From positions 21,117-85,116 of IMG/VR virus record IMGVR_UViG_3300025707_000655: a stretch of DNA of 64,000 bases; one strand, 5' to 3'. Under the pieces are notes generated by a model. That model did not search any database. It saw only the letters and a list, made by a program, of their open reading frames with translations, and was not told the DNA's origin. The position numbers and the translations under genes were made by a program. The DNA is from a virus. Numbering within the stretch: the first letter of the stretch is position 1; each line of letters starts with the position of its first letter. Below are positions 15,328-25,423 of the stretch, in pieces.

Positions 15328-17001
15328 TTGGCTCTCACTGAAAAAGAGATTGAAGAACTCAAGCTTATAGCCAACCCAGATGCAGGTCTTTCCGGTAGAA
15401 GGTTTAGCACGTTTGACGCCAAATATGGTCTAGATCCCGCACCCGGCCTAGCTAACGGTGTGGATATGTTTTCTTTATTGTTTCAAGACTTGTCTAGGAA
15501 CTCTACCCCTTTAAGAATTGATGATGGTGTCACCGGCGAACGTGTTGCCAGAATAATACACGTAGAAAAGAAAGACCCAGCCTCTTGCCCGGATATAGAG
15601 ACCATAAACGAACTAAAGGAAATGCTAACAGAGGAACAAAAACAAGAGTTCGAGTCCGGCGACGGACTAGTATACGTATTCTATTGTATCCCCGCTGGCG
15701 GAACTGCGACCTCTAATGAAATTCCAAGCGCCCTATCATCTGGGGGCTCCCCAAATGAAATAGACTACGCAAAGATAATAAACTATCCAAGATTTTACTC
15801 CATACTAAATCCTGTTTCTAGTGATTTCGGGGATGTGTTAACTGCCGCCGTCGGCAAAACTGCTCGCGTTGAGTTTCTGGACAGAGATGAACACAGATAC
15901 GGTGTCTTCAAAGGATTGGTAGGTGAAACGTCCCAAGGACCAGCCTCTGGTGGAGGAGGGTCAGGTGGTCCAGGAGGACCTAGTGTACCCTCACCGTCGG
16001 GTGCTTTTGTCGGTGGCTCCGCCCGAATCACTCCTGCAACAATGTTCAATATGGAAGACTTCGCTTCTATCGGTCCAATCCCTGGCTCCAAAAGTTTTAA
16101 AACAGATCCGATCCCAGAGGGGATCCCTTTGCCACCTGCATATATAGCTGACGTCAAAAGAGGAGTCAATCCGAAAACTAACAGATACTACTTCAAACCA
16201 TCAAAAGCAAATCGAAAGCCAGAGACGAACAAATTAAGGGCTGATATTGAAGCTCAATTTCAAAAGGCAATGAAGGTACCACGCGAACTTGGCGTCCCAA
16301 TTTGTACGTCAGGCGGACTTGTGCAGCGCGGCGGGGGTAGGCCTGGCAGCACTAGTTTGCACACTTTGGGCAGAGCGATTGATTTTAATACAAATCTATT
16401 GATAGAACACAAGGGAAATTATCAAGATAATCAGGTTTTGTACATAGCGTCCCCTGAACCTGGCAATTCTGGTAAATTTAGATTTTACGCTAGGGCTGGA
16501 GTAAGACAAGCTTTTTCAGACTTTTTGAACCCTGGGGCACCTTCCACCCCTGCAGTTCCAAACAAACGTATACTTGCTTGGATTCCAAGTAATACTCGTG
16601 GGGGTCACTACCTGGAGTATGTCGAAGGTCCGTTTGTAGACATGACACACTATTTAGAACTTTACGGGTTTAGCAGAATAGGATCCTTAAAAGGCTTCCC
16701 AGGAACCAGAAATCCGCTTCAATTTTATGGCGGCGCATTGAGCGAAGGTGGTCGGCTAGTGAAGGGTTACGGTGATCCAAAACAGCAAGCTGAGTGGTGG
16801 CACTACCAGTTTACAAAAGATTTGGTGCGACGAAAATCTAACTTTGCAGACGAGTTTTTAAAAGTTTACGGATTCGGATACACCAGGAACTACTTCGCTA
16901 GCGGAAAAACTATCCAATCTAAGCTTGGCGGAGGACGACGAAGAATGAACAGATCCCTTCAAGAAATGAAGGATGTCATATATGGAATAAACTTTTTTTG
17001 A
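15328..17001 (+). CDS. Baseplate hub protein with M15-type D,D-peptidase domain
   Basis: A 557-residue protein. The N-terminal part (to about residue 200) resembles an OB-fold hub domain (VGKTARVEFLDRDEHRYGVF). A Gly/Pro/Ser-rich linker follows at about 205-230. The C-terminal part is a VanY/VanX-type M15 peptidase: SLHTLGRAIDFN (near 342-353) supplies the zinc-binding His and Asp, and EWWHYQF (near 488) supplies the catalytic Glu and third His. This would cut peptide cross-links in peptidoglycan during DNA injection. TTG 15328 is chosen over 15322 because GCGGAGG is 7 bases upstream of it. T4 gp5 carries a muramidase in this role. Confidence 0.78.
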   Translation: MALTEKEIEELKLIANPDAGLSGRRFSTFDAKYGLDPAPGLANGVDMFSLLFQDLSRNSTPLRIDDGVTGERVARIIHVEKKDPASCPDIETINELKEMLTEEQKQEFESGDGLVYVFYCIPAGGTATSNEIPSALSSGGSPNEIDYAKIINYPRFYSILNPVSSDFGDVLTAAVGKTARVEFLDRDEHRYGVFKGLVGETSQGPASGGGGSGGPGGPSVPSPSGAFVGGSARITPATMFNMEDFASIGPIPGSKSFKTDPIPEGIPLPPAYIADVKRGVNPKTNRYYFKPSKANRKPETNKLRADIEAQFQKAMKVPRELGVPICTSGGLVQRGGGRPGSTSLHTLGRAIDFNTNLLIEHKGNYQDNQVLYIASPEPGNSGKFRFYARAGVRQAFSDFLNPGAPSTPAVPNKRILAWIPSNTRGGHYLEYVEGPFVDMTHYLELYGFSRIGSLKGFPGTRNPLQFYGGALSEGGRLVKGYGDPKQQAEWWHYQFTKDLVRRKSNFADEFLKVYGFGYTRNYFASGKTIQSKLGGGRRRMNRSLQEMKDVIYGINFF

Positions 17002-17018
17002 GAATGGTGATAAACTAA

Positions 17019-18629
17019 ATGCTTACGGTTAGAGCACACATTGAGAACAACAATTACGAGTCTGTGTTGGTCCGCATCTTGGGGCGACACACCGGAGCGG
17101 TATTTGAGACTTACGAGATACAGAGGAAGCCGTCCGAAGAGACCTTACGCGAGGCCTACGACTGGATAAATTCGAAATACTTGAATATCGATATATCAAC
17201 TCAGGGGTTTTCAGGAAACATAACCAAAAATAAGTTCAACTCCAGCGGGAAATTAAGAGAAAAGAGCACAACATTTAATCCATCAGCGTCATCTTCAATA
17301 GTCACATTCGAAGAATATGTTCAGCAAAACACTCTCTCGGTTGCCTCGCCAGCAGAGATCCGACTATCTCTGCAAGGGTATAATGAGTTCATTAAACAAT
17401 CTGGACTTTCAGGTGTCGCCAACCAGCGTCCTGACACCGAAGAAGAGTGTTCGGATACGGAGACGGTTCAATTGCGGCAGGGGTTAGATGGATCGATATC
17501 TACTATCAGTGGTGTAGAATACTCAACCCGAGCACCGGACACTGCAGACAGCCTGATACCGACAGACATTGAAGCAGATTTAGATCTAAACCAAGAGGCG
17601 CTGTCCAGACATTCGATAGACTCTACGATTAATGCCACTTATGGCCGTCTTCTCAATCGGGCTACTGGTATATTACCCAGCACTAAACCCTTGATTGATT
17701 TGACCGGTATGCCTGGTTTTTCAAAACAAGGCTCAGTCGGAGCTAAAGACGCTTCTGACGGAAGAAAGGGGGTCGCCGGCGATCATATGGCCGAGCCGGT
17801 GCCAAATTTCAAACCGTTCAAGGGAGATAAGATAATATCAAATAGCAACAATGCTTCAATAGTATTGACTAGGGACAGGAACTCTGTATTGACATCTGGT
17901 TACGGTGGTAAGGGCAATTCCCAAGCAGCAGCAATAGACATAGTATGCGGTCGAATGTCACCGAGCCCTAGAGCAGTAGACGACAAAGACTCACCTCTAG
18001 AAGTTTCACCGATGTTTGTGCCTGTGGAAACTGAATATGGTACCCTTGTTGATGCAGCTAGAATATACATTTCTCAAAAGTCTGATATCGATTCCTACTT
18101 TAATATAGTTGAAGGCACGATTGGAAGTAGCGAGGCGAGATCGGCAGTGGGCATAAAGGCAGATTCAGTGAGGTTGGTGGCCAACGAGGGTATAAAACTC
18201 GTCACTAAAACGGATAAGATGAATTCGCAGGGTGGTAGAATTAAGAAGATACGCGGCGTCGACATCATAGCAAACAACGATGACAAAAACCTCCAGCCAA
18301 TGACACTTGGCGACAACACTGCAGAATGCATCAACGATCTTGCCAACATCGTTGATTCTTTGGTTGGAGCGCTGCAGACTACTGTAAATAACGTAGCCCA
18401 ACTTGACGTAGCGCTGTCCACTCACGTTCACCCTTCTCCGTTTTACGGTGTCCCGACGTTACCATCTCCAAACGGAGGACCACAGTGCGTCGCATCGCTT
18501 ATTGAATTTGTAAGTGTGGAGACCTTTTCTAATTCTGCAATGAAATGGAACATAAATTCTTTTAAATGGAAATATTTAAGACAAGGCTCAGCACGCTCGA
18601 TAAGGAGTAAATTCAACAACGTAAATTGA
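17019..18629 (+). CDS. Baseplate spike/hub protein, gp5 C-terminal-like
   Basis: A 536-residue protein directly after the peptidase-bearing hub gene. The C-terminal half has short alternating hydrophobic strands (SNSNNASIVLTRDRNS, AVGIKADSVRLVANEGIKLV) like the beta-helix of membrane-puncturing spikes. It also has STHVHPSPFYGVPTLPSPNG, which matches the HxH...P segment common near the ends of gpV/gp5-type spikes. It may supply the puncturing device, with the enzyme on the previous gene. ATG start; Shine-Dalgarno is weak. Confidence 0.62.
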   Translation: MLTVRAHIENNNYESVLVRILGRHTGAVFETYEIQRKPSEETLREAYDWINSKYLNIDISTQGFSGNITKNKFNSSGKLREKSTTFNPSASSSIVTFEEYVQQNTLSVASPAEIRLSLQGYNEFIKQSGLSGVANQRPDTEEECSDTETVQLRQGLDGSISTISGVEYSTRAPDTADSLIPTDIEADLDLNQEALSRHSIDSTINATYGRLLNRATGILPSTKPLIDLTGMPGFSKQGSVGAKDASDGRKGVAGDHMAEPVPNFKPFKGDKIISNSNNASIVLTRDRNSVLTSGYGGKGNSQAAAIDIVCGRMSPSPRAVDDKDSPLEVSPMFVPVETEYGTLVDAARIYISQKSDIDSYFNIVEGTIGSSEARSAVGIKADSVRLVANEGIKLVTKTDKMNSQGGRIKKIRGVDIIANNDDKNLQPMTLGDNTAECINDLANIVDSLVGALQTTVNNVAQLDVALSTHVHPSPFYGVPTLPSPNGGPQCVASLIEFVSVETFSNSAMKWNINSFKWKYLRQGSARSIRSKFNNVN

Positions 18630-18643
18630 ATTTTTTGTAGACT

Positions 18644-21600
18644 ATGATTAATAAAAAACTACTAACTCAAAAAGACTTTCTCCTCGTTTCAGACGTCGGT
18701 ACGAGTGTAAACTTTCACTTGCCTCTGTCAATGGGAGCCAAAGACACTAATATTTTGGTCCTAAAAAAGTTTCTTGGACTGCCTGACAGTAATGCCCTGT
18801 TTGACGCGGACACGAAAAGCCACCTTATGAGGTGGCAGAGGCAGAACGTTGATACTATAAGTAAGATTGCGGGCTGGTCACCACTCGACAACAGCAGTCT
18901 AGATACTCCTGCTGAATTTGACTTTGAGCTTGGTTCTCTTGGCCCAGCAACATTTAGCGCAATGTCCGTCGCTGGCCTGAGCCCCCTAACCTCAGATTTC
19001 TTTTACAGTGACCCTCACACTGTAGTCACACTACCATCGGTAACGCTACCAGAGGGGGGGATCACCCTTGCTGACTGTGTTGATCCGGTCTTGAGGGAAC
19101 TGGAATCAGTAACACCAGAAGCGATTCTGGAACCGGACAATATATTAGAAAGCTTGAGACCGTCAGAAGTCGTCAACGAGCCGTTTAAGGATCCAGATTA
19201 TTACTACGTTGTTACTTCAATCGGCGTAACTCGAAGCCAGCTCGGCGGCACAAGCATCGAGTCGTACCTTAAGAACAACGGAACTGATATCCTTGCTCGC
19301 GGCGTAAGGGAAATGTTCAAATATTATAATAAAGAAACCCAGTGGGAAGTAGACTTATCTACAGATGCGGGAAAAGCGTTCTTGCCCATAATCAAATACC
19401 AAAAAAGACCACTAGAGAACACAAGGTGTGTCTTAACTGTCGACGACCTAAACATTCTTGAAACGGTAGGTGCAGATGAGTCGGGAAAATCCATCAATGT
19501 TTTATTTGGCCAAAGCACTGCAGAAGGTGACCAGCCCATCTTTGCAGCCGTAAAAAAAATATACATACCAGAGACTCGCGCAAGCTCCACCTTTAAAGCG
19601 CTTGTTCGTGTTAGAACAGAAATGTTTGACTTAATTCCGCGAGCCCCTATAACAAGCACTACCGCCTTTACTGAACTGGTGGATATAGACGAGGAAATTG
19701 CCCCAGTATTGGAAGAGGTTGCGCTTAGGTTAAAGTCACTAGGCTTGGATGTAAGCAATTATGATGAGGACGCTCTAATCCAGAAGTCTAGAGATGCTCT
19801 GGCTGTAAAAAAGTTTCTTAAGAAGTATGAGAGAGAGTTGTCAATGCTGAGACAACAATACGATTTGGGGATAAAATCTGCATCTGAGTTAGTGGATCTA
19901 GAATCTGCGAAGGAAGCCGCAGATTTTGCAAAGAAAAGGATGGACTTCGAGCCTTTTCCGGTGACAATCCCGTACAAGATTTCAGATATTGAACAGGATG
20001 TCAAAGCTGCTATTAAACTGATGAAGTCGTACGACAAACAGGTAAAGTCATTCTCCGAAACCGGAATTAAAATAAAGCCCGAGAACTTGTCATTGAACAA
20101 GGAGGCCGATCGTTTATCTCGACTTCTTGGTAAACTAAAGAAGTTGGCAAAAGATAACGATTTTATAATAAGCAAGGAAAATTCTGGAACGTTATTGATA
20201 TCTTATGAGCCGACCATAAGACCGGGTGAGGGCATAGGGGGATTCGCTGGTGCAAAAATAAAGAAAATCGCACTGGTGTCTTTAAACGATGTGCCTGGTG
20301 TTTTAACATCTGGATTTGAAAGTTTTCTCAACTCTAGTCCGATTACAAACTCTACGACAGTCAGTTACTTAATGCAATTACCACTGTTGAAGAAGCAAAG
20401 AAATGTTCAATCAAACAACACATCGATCTCTCAAAGCCCCAGTAGTTATGGAAATGCGTCCGCATTCCTGTTGAAACACCATCACCCTACGCCGAAGATT
20501 GATTTTAATTTAGCAGACGTGGACGTAAGACAGGTGTTGAATAGTCCTATCAACCTTGTTTCCAAATCTTTAAATGTTGATTTAGACCCTGGGTTTTTAA
20601 ACGCGAAGAATACGCTTTATAAAAATGCAATTGAAGGTGCCTACTCTGTGACTGACAAACTGAACTACGATATGGACTTCTCAGATCTTGGAGAGTTGTT
20701 TGCTGAGTTTTTCGATAGGTACGATTTCTGGGCACTGTTTATAGACTATCTTAAAATATTGCCCGACGTGAATGCGGAAGAGGTTTTGTCGGAATGGGAT
20801 TTTGATTTTAAAATACCTGAAATACCAAAGCTCCCAACGTTTGATCCAATTAAACTTATCGTTAAGAATCTAGAGGTCGCGATTTCAGATATACTTACAA
20901 GTCTCTTAAGTGGGTTGATCAGGGATATTTTAAAGACGTTATCGAAGAACGCGCCAGATCTTCTTGGAGGTGCCGTTGGAGACATAAAGATAAATGATCT
21001 CATAAACGGTAAACTATCAAAAGACTTGATGCCTAGCATTTCAAACTCTCAAGTGTACGGGGGCACAGGCCCCAGCGAAGTAGCGAGAATAACGACGGTT
21101 GCAATAAAGTCTTTTGAAAGAGTTGGGGTTCCAACAAATATGCTGGCCAATATCGCTAACATATTTGAAAGCATATCCTTGGCCTTGACTCCAAACGAGA
21201 TATCCTCGTTATTAACCGGCAACGCGGACAAAGACACTCTAGGCATAATATTGACTGTAATAAAATCAGATTGCTCAGACCTAAAGAATTACGTTCAAGA
21301 TACGGGAGTCGTTCAAGAAATTTTTGAAACTGTTGGTGATTTTGTAAGTGATGACCTTTTAAACAAGATTTCACAAAACCCAGACATAGTGTTAGGCGAT
21401 GTTCGATGTCCAGATGATATCGGCGCTGGCGATATACTTCTTAGAGAAACCTTAGAGTCAGCGAATGCATCTGAGGATGAAATATCAAGAGCGCTTGCCG
21501 ACGCATCTGCAAGAAGGGAGGCGATGAGAGGTTTGCTCAAAAAGAACCCTATGGATGCCCTTGTGGCGGAGTTAGGGCCTCAAAGCTTGCCTAACCCATA

Positions 21601-24600
21601 TATGAACGAAAACAGTCTCAAACTGGCGGGATTGGCCTCTAAGGGCGTGTTTGGAAACATAGAGATGGTGTTTGACAACGATCTATCTGGATATGTCCCG
21701 ACATTTTATGAAGCTTCACAAAGACCGCTAAATCCAGATGACCCAGAATATGACCACGTTGGTATGGCACAACACGAGTTTGTACGCCGTCAGGTCGAAG
21801 AACCAAATCCGGCCGATGATCATTTTACCAAAATTAAAAAACCAGGCGTCATCACTATTGATGATAATGGGAGAGTTACAAATGTAGAGCCAGCCCCTGA
21901 CTTAGTTTTCAATTTAGCTGACAAGATTGACTCGGACTTGTTTGAAAAGATAATGCTAATCCCTTCAAAGAACATCAGACAGGAGGCGAGTATCTTTCCC
22001 TCATTTAGGAACTATCTTTTGGAGCCAAAAAACAACTTTGTTGGAATAACCTCTGGACCATATCCAAAGTTTACAGGCATAGAGTTTACTGGCCTTCTTG
22101 AATTAGCGTTCGATCTTGCTGGGACATACGACCTCGAAAAGCAAGGCCCACAATTACAATATAGAATAAACTCTACAACCAAGTTTCCACAAGATAATTT
22201 GGAGCAGTTTACTGATTCAGTTGTGGACAATCGTGTTAAAGATCAATTCAATTGTCAAATAGTAGATCAGTTCTTCGTCCACACTCCAGAGGACTGCTTT
22301 CAGGTTGATAGACCTGCTCGCGTTTTTGAAAGTGAGTTGAGACAAATGCAGACCTTCAATTATCACGAAGAGATGTCTGAACAATTAAGAGACCTCAGAT
22401 TGTCTGCACCGGATATGCAAAACACTGATACAAAGAAGCTTTTAAGGCCAGAAGCCTTTGCGCAATTTGTAAGGAACTCCCTTGAGAAAAGCGTGGAAGA
22501 ATCAAAAATTAACAGGCTATATTTCAGGGACCTGGCGGAGAATAGATACTTTACAGAGCCAATGTTAAAAAACTGGAACACTGACTCAATTCTATGGAAA
22601 GCGATTTCATACGGAGATACAGATGAATCGAGCTACGAACTTTCTCATTTTACAATGTTGTCTCAAAACTTTATGGACAAGATTGCCGAAAGCGTCTCGA
22701 CTTCCAGATACTTTAATGTAGGACAAATAAGCGAATTATCAACAAGAATCTCCGAAAAGTATTTTGAAGATGTAAGGTCTGATAAGGTTTGTCTTATAAA
22801 GAACAAAGATCGCCCAATAGACTTCGAAAAGATAAGACAACAAGCAATGGAAGACTATAAAGATTCGTTAAGTAGGGAAGAAAATAATCCAATAAATAGA
22901 GACTTCAGCAAACCAGGCCCTCTCGAAGAAAGCTTTTCTGATCAACTAGTATTTTTGTATATCAGAACTTTTGTCATCGAGTTTATTTTGAAGGGTATCT
23001 TTCTTTTTTCTAGATTTAGACCTTCACAAATTCTAGGTCAGGATTTTATTGTACAGTACCTATATGATTATATGGAGACGACTCTTGAGAGAGATTTTCA
23101 AAACTCTCAACAATATAAGATAAACTTTTATGACAGAGTTAAGAAAATAGCAAATCAATCTGACAATAAGGATGCGTTGGTGTCGGTTATAGCTAAACTA
23201 ATGCAAGACGTTCAGCAGGAAGTTATCACAATGGCAGAGGATTTGTTTGAACCAGAGTTCTCATCTTACAAAGAAGAATTCTTTAGTCAATTAATTGATC
23301 AATATGAGTCGAGCAAGAGTGTCTTGTCCCGCTCTCAAATTTTTGGCGATTCCAGACCTAACAGTTTGTACTTGGACTACTCATCCTATCCTACCCTAGG
23401 TCGGCAAAATCCTCACGGACAATTCAGGGTAGAACAGTATTTTTATGTAAAGCCACCGCAAAATGATCCAAACTATTTGGCAAAAGCGATTGATGCTCTG
23501 TATTATGCTTTGGCGACCGCGAACGGTCAAAGAGACTCGTCCGAAAACAGATACAGGCTTTATGCTAAAAGGCAAGATGGACAAAGAGATAATAGATTAG
23601 TTAATCCAGACTTGCACTTCGCTTTAAGCAGGAGAATGACACTTGGCGAGTATGAACAACTGTTAGAGGTTCTCAACACCCCAGTCGCACCGGATTTTAT
23701 AAACAATGAAAGCGGAACAAGTTTTCAAAATGCGCTGCATTATGTTTTGGAAAATACTGTAGTTGGTTTACGATTGATTTACATCCCTGGATATGAAACG
23801 TTTCAGTTGACCGCCCCTGTGTTTACAAATTTCGACGAATATCAAGGCGACATCGGCATTTTTGGTAGCACGTCTAGCAAAGAGGTTGTTATTGGCGAAG
23901 GGGGTGGGTCTATCCCAATAAACCTGTCTAATTACTCTCAATATTTATCATCTATGAAGCTCGGACCAGTCAGAGTCGATCAATTTGAACACTTTGTATT
24001 TGAGTTAGCAAAGGTAGAAAACCTTGTTGATTGTATGGGCAATTTTGCCATATACACAAACAGCAGAATACAGCCAAGAGAAACAGCGGAGAACGTATTT
24101 AATTCATATGAGGACACACTAATAAACTCTTTACTTGGATTGAAAGATGGAAAAATTATAAGCGAAGACTACAATTCCGACGTCAAAATGTTATTCGAAG
24201 AGATTTTCCCACTAAATCGTATGGCTGCACTGTATTTTATAAATGAAGAAAACTTTTTCGATTCAAAACGTGGATTTAGAGACTTTCTTGGTGGGACTAG
24301 AGGGTCGATAAGATCTATGTACAGGATACTGCAAAACAAAAAATCTATAGGTTCTGGCGATGAAGGCCTCATAAGTGGCGATGAATATCCTGCTGTGATG
24401 AAGGGTAACCAAGGCGCTTCTGGTCCTTTTGGGAACGTAGCGGAAGCACTCTTGGGTGATCTGGTTCCGCAGATAGCAAAGATGGTGGTAATGGCACCTA
24501 TAATCGCTATAAAGGGACAGGCAGCACTCGTAGACCCAGCATTCGCTCAGATGAAGAAGATATACGACAGAGACCCCTGTAAGTTGAGAGATGGGTTGTC

Positions 24601-25012
24601 TTGGGGCTCCATAAAGAGTCCTCCATATTTATCTTCAAATTCGAGCAGATCATTCACGTCTGGATATTTAAACACCGATGACAATACAGTTGCACCACTG
24701 ACTTTGGCAGCACCCGTTGATATTTCTTTGTCTGTACTTCAGATAATCAGCGGCATCTTTCCGCCCAATGCAGGCAAAGTCCGACGAGGTGTAGCGAGTT
24801 TATTAAAGTCGGTGAACCATACAGTAAACTCAGTTTCCCAGAGATCAGGCAATGCGTACGGACCATTTCTCGGTCCAGTTGGATTTTTAGCACTTTCGTT
24901 ACCACACTTACCAGGCGAAGAGCCAGGAAGAAGACAAAAACAAGCAAACTGCACGGTCGAAGGGGCAAACCCGGCAGGACTACCGGTAGAGATTTGCGAG
25001 GAGGAAGAATAA
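18644..25012 (+). CDS. 2122-residue tail/baseplate structural protein with PG-binding-like N terminus
   Basis: A very long protein in the baseplate module. Residues about 30-115 look like a peptidoglycan-binding_1 type helical domain: DTNILVLKKFLGL, DADTKSHLMRWQRQN and GSLGPATFSAM give the repeated Thr/Trp-Gln/Gly-x-x-Gly-x-x-Thr pattern. The middle contains charged helical segments (about residues 360-510). The C-terminal region has hydrophobic stretches (PQIAKMVVMAPIIAIKGQAA and PFLGPVGFLALSLP). It lies between the spike and gp25, so a hub, wedge or tape-measure-like role is possible. It does not match a known T4 protein over its length. Confidence 0.6.
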   Translation: MINKKLLTQKDFLLVSDVGTSVNFHLPLSMGAKDTNILVLKKFLGLPDSNALFDADTKSHLMRWQRQNVDTISKIAGWSPLDNSSLDTPAEFDFELGSLGPATFSAMSVAGLSPLTSDFFYSDPHTVVTLPSVTLPEGGITLADCVDPVLRELESVTPEAILEPDNILESLRPSEVVNEPFKDPDYYYVVTSIGVTRSQLGGTSIESYLKNNGTDILARGVREMFKYYNKETQWEVDLSTDAGKAFLPIIKYQKRPLENTRCVLTVDDLNILETVGADESGKSINVLFGQSTAEGDQPIFAAVKKIYIPETRASSTFKALVRVRTEMFDLIPRAPITSTTAFTELVDIDEEIAPVLEEVALRLKSLGLDVSNYDEDALIQKSRDALAVKKFLKKYERELSMLRQQYDLGIKSASELVDLESAKEAADFAKKRMDFEPFPVTIPYKISDIEQDVKAAIKLMKSYDKQVKSFSETGIKIKPENLSLNKEADRLSRLLGKLKKLAKDNDFIISKENSGTLLISYEPTIRPGEGIGGFAGAKIKKIALVSLNDVPGVLTSGFESFLNSSPITNSTTVSYLMQLPLLKKQRNVQSNNTSISQSPSSYGNASAFLLKHHHPTPKIDFNLADVDVRQVLNSPINLVSKSLNVDLDPGFLNAKNTLYKNAIEGAYSVTDKLNYDMDFSDLGELFAEFFDRYDFWALFIDYLKILPDVNAEEVLSEWDFDFKIPEIPKLPTFDPIKLIVKNLEVAISDILTSLLSGLIRDILKTLSKNAPDLLGGAVGDIKINDLINGKLSKDLMPSISNSQVYGGTGPSEVARITTVAIKSFERVGVPTNMLANIANIFESISLALTPNEISSLLTGNADKDTLGIILTVIKSDCSDLKNYVQDTGVVQEIFETVGDFVSDDLLNKISQNPDIVLGDVRCPDDIGAGDILLRETLESANASEDEISRALADASARREAMRGLLKKNPMDALVAELGPQSLPNPYMNENSLKLAGLASKGVFGNIEMVFDNDLSGYVPTFYEASQRPLNPDDPEYDHVGMAQHEFVRRQVEEPNPADDHFTKIKKPGVITIDDNGRVTNVEPAPDLVFNLADKIDSDLFEKIMLIPSKNIRQEASIFPSFRNYLLEPKNNFVGITSGPYPKFTGIEFTGLLELAFDLAGTYDLEKQGPQLQYRINSTTKFPQDNLEQFTDSVVDNRVKDQFNCQIVDQFFVHTPEDCFQVDRPARVFESELRQMQTFNYHEEMSEQLRDLRLSAPDMQNTDTKKLLRPEAFAQFVRNSLEKSVEESKINRLYFRDLAENRYFTEPMLKNWNTDSILWKAISYGDTDESSYELSHFTMLSQNFMDKIAESVSTSRYFNVGQISELSTRISEKYFEDVRSDKVCLIKNKDRPIDFEKIRQQAMEDYKDSLSREENNPINRDFSKPGPLEESFSDQLVFLYIRTFVIEFILKGIFLFSRFRPSQILGQDFIVQYLYDYMETTLERDFQNSQQYKINFYDRVKKIANQSDNKDALVSVIAKLMQDVQQEVITMAEDLFEPEFSSYKEEFFSQLIDQYESSKSVLSRSQIFGDSRPNSLYLDYSSYPTLGRQNPHGQFRVEQYFYVKPPQNDPNYLAKAIDALYYALATANGQRDSSENRYRLYAKRQDGQRDNRLVNPDLHFALSRRMTLGEYEQLLEVLNTPVAPDFINNESGTSFQNALHYVLENTVVGLRLIYIPGYETFQLTAPVFTNFDEYQGDIGIFGSTSSKEVVIGEGGGSIPINLSNYSQYLSSMKLGPVRVDQFEHFVFELAKVENLVDCMGNFAIYTNSRIQPRETAENVFNSYEDTLINSLLGLKDGKIISEDYNSDVKMLFEEIFPLNRMAALYFINEENFFDSKRGFRDFLGGTRGSIRSMYRILQNKKSIGSGDEGLISGDEYPAVMKGNQGASGPFGNVAEALLGDLVPQIAKMVVMAPIIAIKGQAALVDPAFAQMKKIYDRDPCKLRDGLSWGSIKSPPYLSSNSSRSFTSGYLNTDDNTVAPLTLAAPVDISLSVLQIISGIFPPNAGKVRRGVASLLKSVNHTVNSVSQRSGNAYGPFLGPVGFLALSLPHLPGEEPGRRQKQANCTVEGANPAGLPVEICEEEE

Positions 25013-25013
25013 T

Positions 25014-25409
25014 ATGCCAGGTATAGCACCAAAACTACCACTTCAACTAGATAAGACTGACGGGTATAGATTAACAAAGACGATAAAAGAAACCGTTCAG
25101 CAAAATTTGAAGATGATCGTGTTGACATCGCCAGGAGAGAGGGTTATGGACCCAGCCTTTGGCGTAGGCCTGAGAAACTATCTATTCAGGAATATAGACG
25201 AAGGGCTTTACGGGGATATAAGCGCCAGAATAAGAACTCAAGTAAAAAAGTATTTATCTTTCATCAGGATAGAGGAAATTATGTTCGAAGGTCCAGACGG
25301 AACATTTAGAACTGATGATAGTTTTTTGGGTATTCACGTCACATACACTATTTTGCCAACAGATGATGTCAATACTCTCGCAATAAATTTGACTGAAACT
25401 ATTTATTAG
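25014..25409 (+). CDS. 25: Baseplate wedge protein gp25
   Basis: A 131-residue member of the GPW/gp25 family. The conserved pieces are LTKTIKETVQQNLKMIVLTS, PGERVMDPAFGVGLRNYLF, and a pair of beta strands near the C terminus (GIHVTYTIL). T4 gp25 joins the sheath initiation site of the baseplate wedge. ATG is one base after the previous TAA. The family is well conserved between T4-like phages, P2 and type VI secretion systems. Confidence 0.92.
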   Translation: MPGIAPKLPLQLDKTDGYRLTKTIKETVQQNLKMIVLTSPGERVMDPAFGVGLRNYLFRNIDEGLYGDISARIRTQVKKYLSFIRIEEIMFEGPDGTFRTDDSFLGIHVTYTILPTDDVNTLAINLTETIY

Positions 25410-25423
25410 AGAGGAAATTTCCT

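Noticed and set aside
16159-16300. Possible tape-measure or collagen-like repeat near the Gly-rich linker of the hub protein
   Set aside because: The Gly/Pro/Ser-rich part is only about 25 residues and has no regular Gly-x-y triplets; it is a linker.
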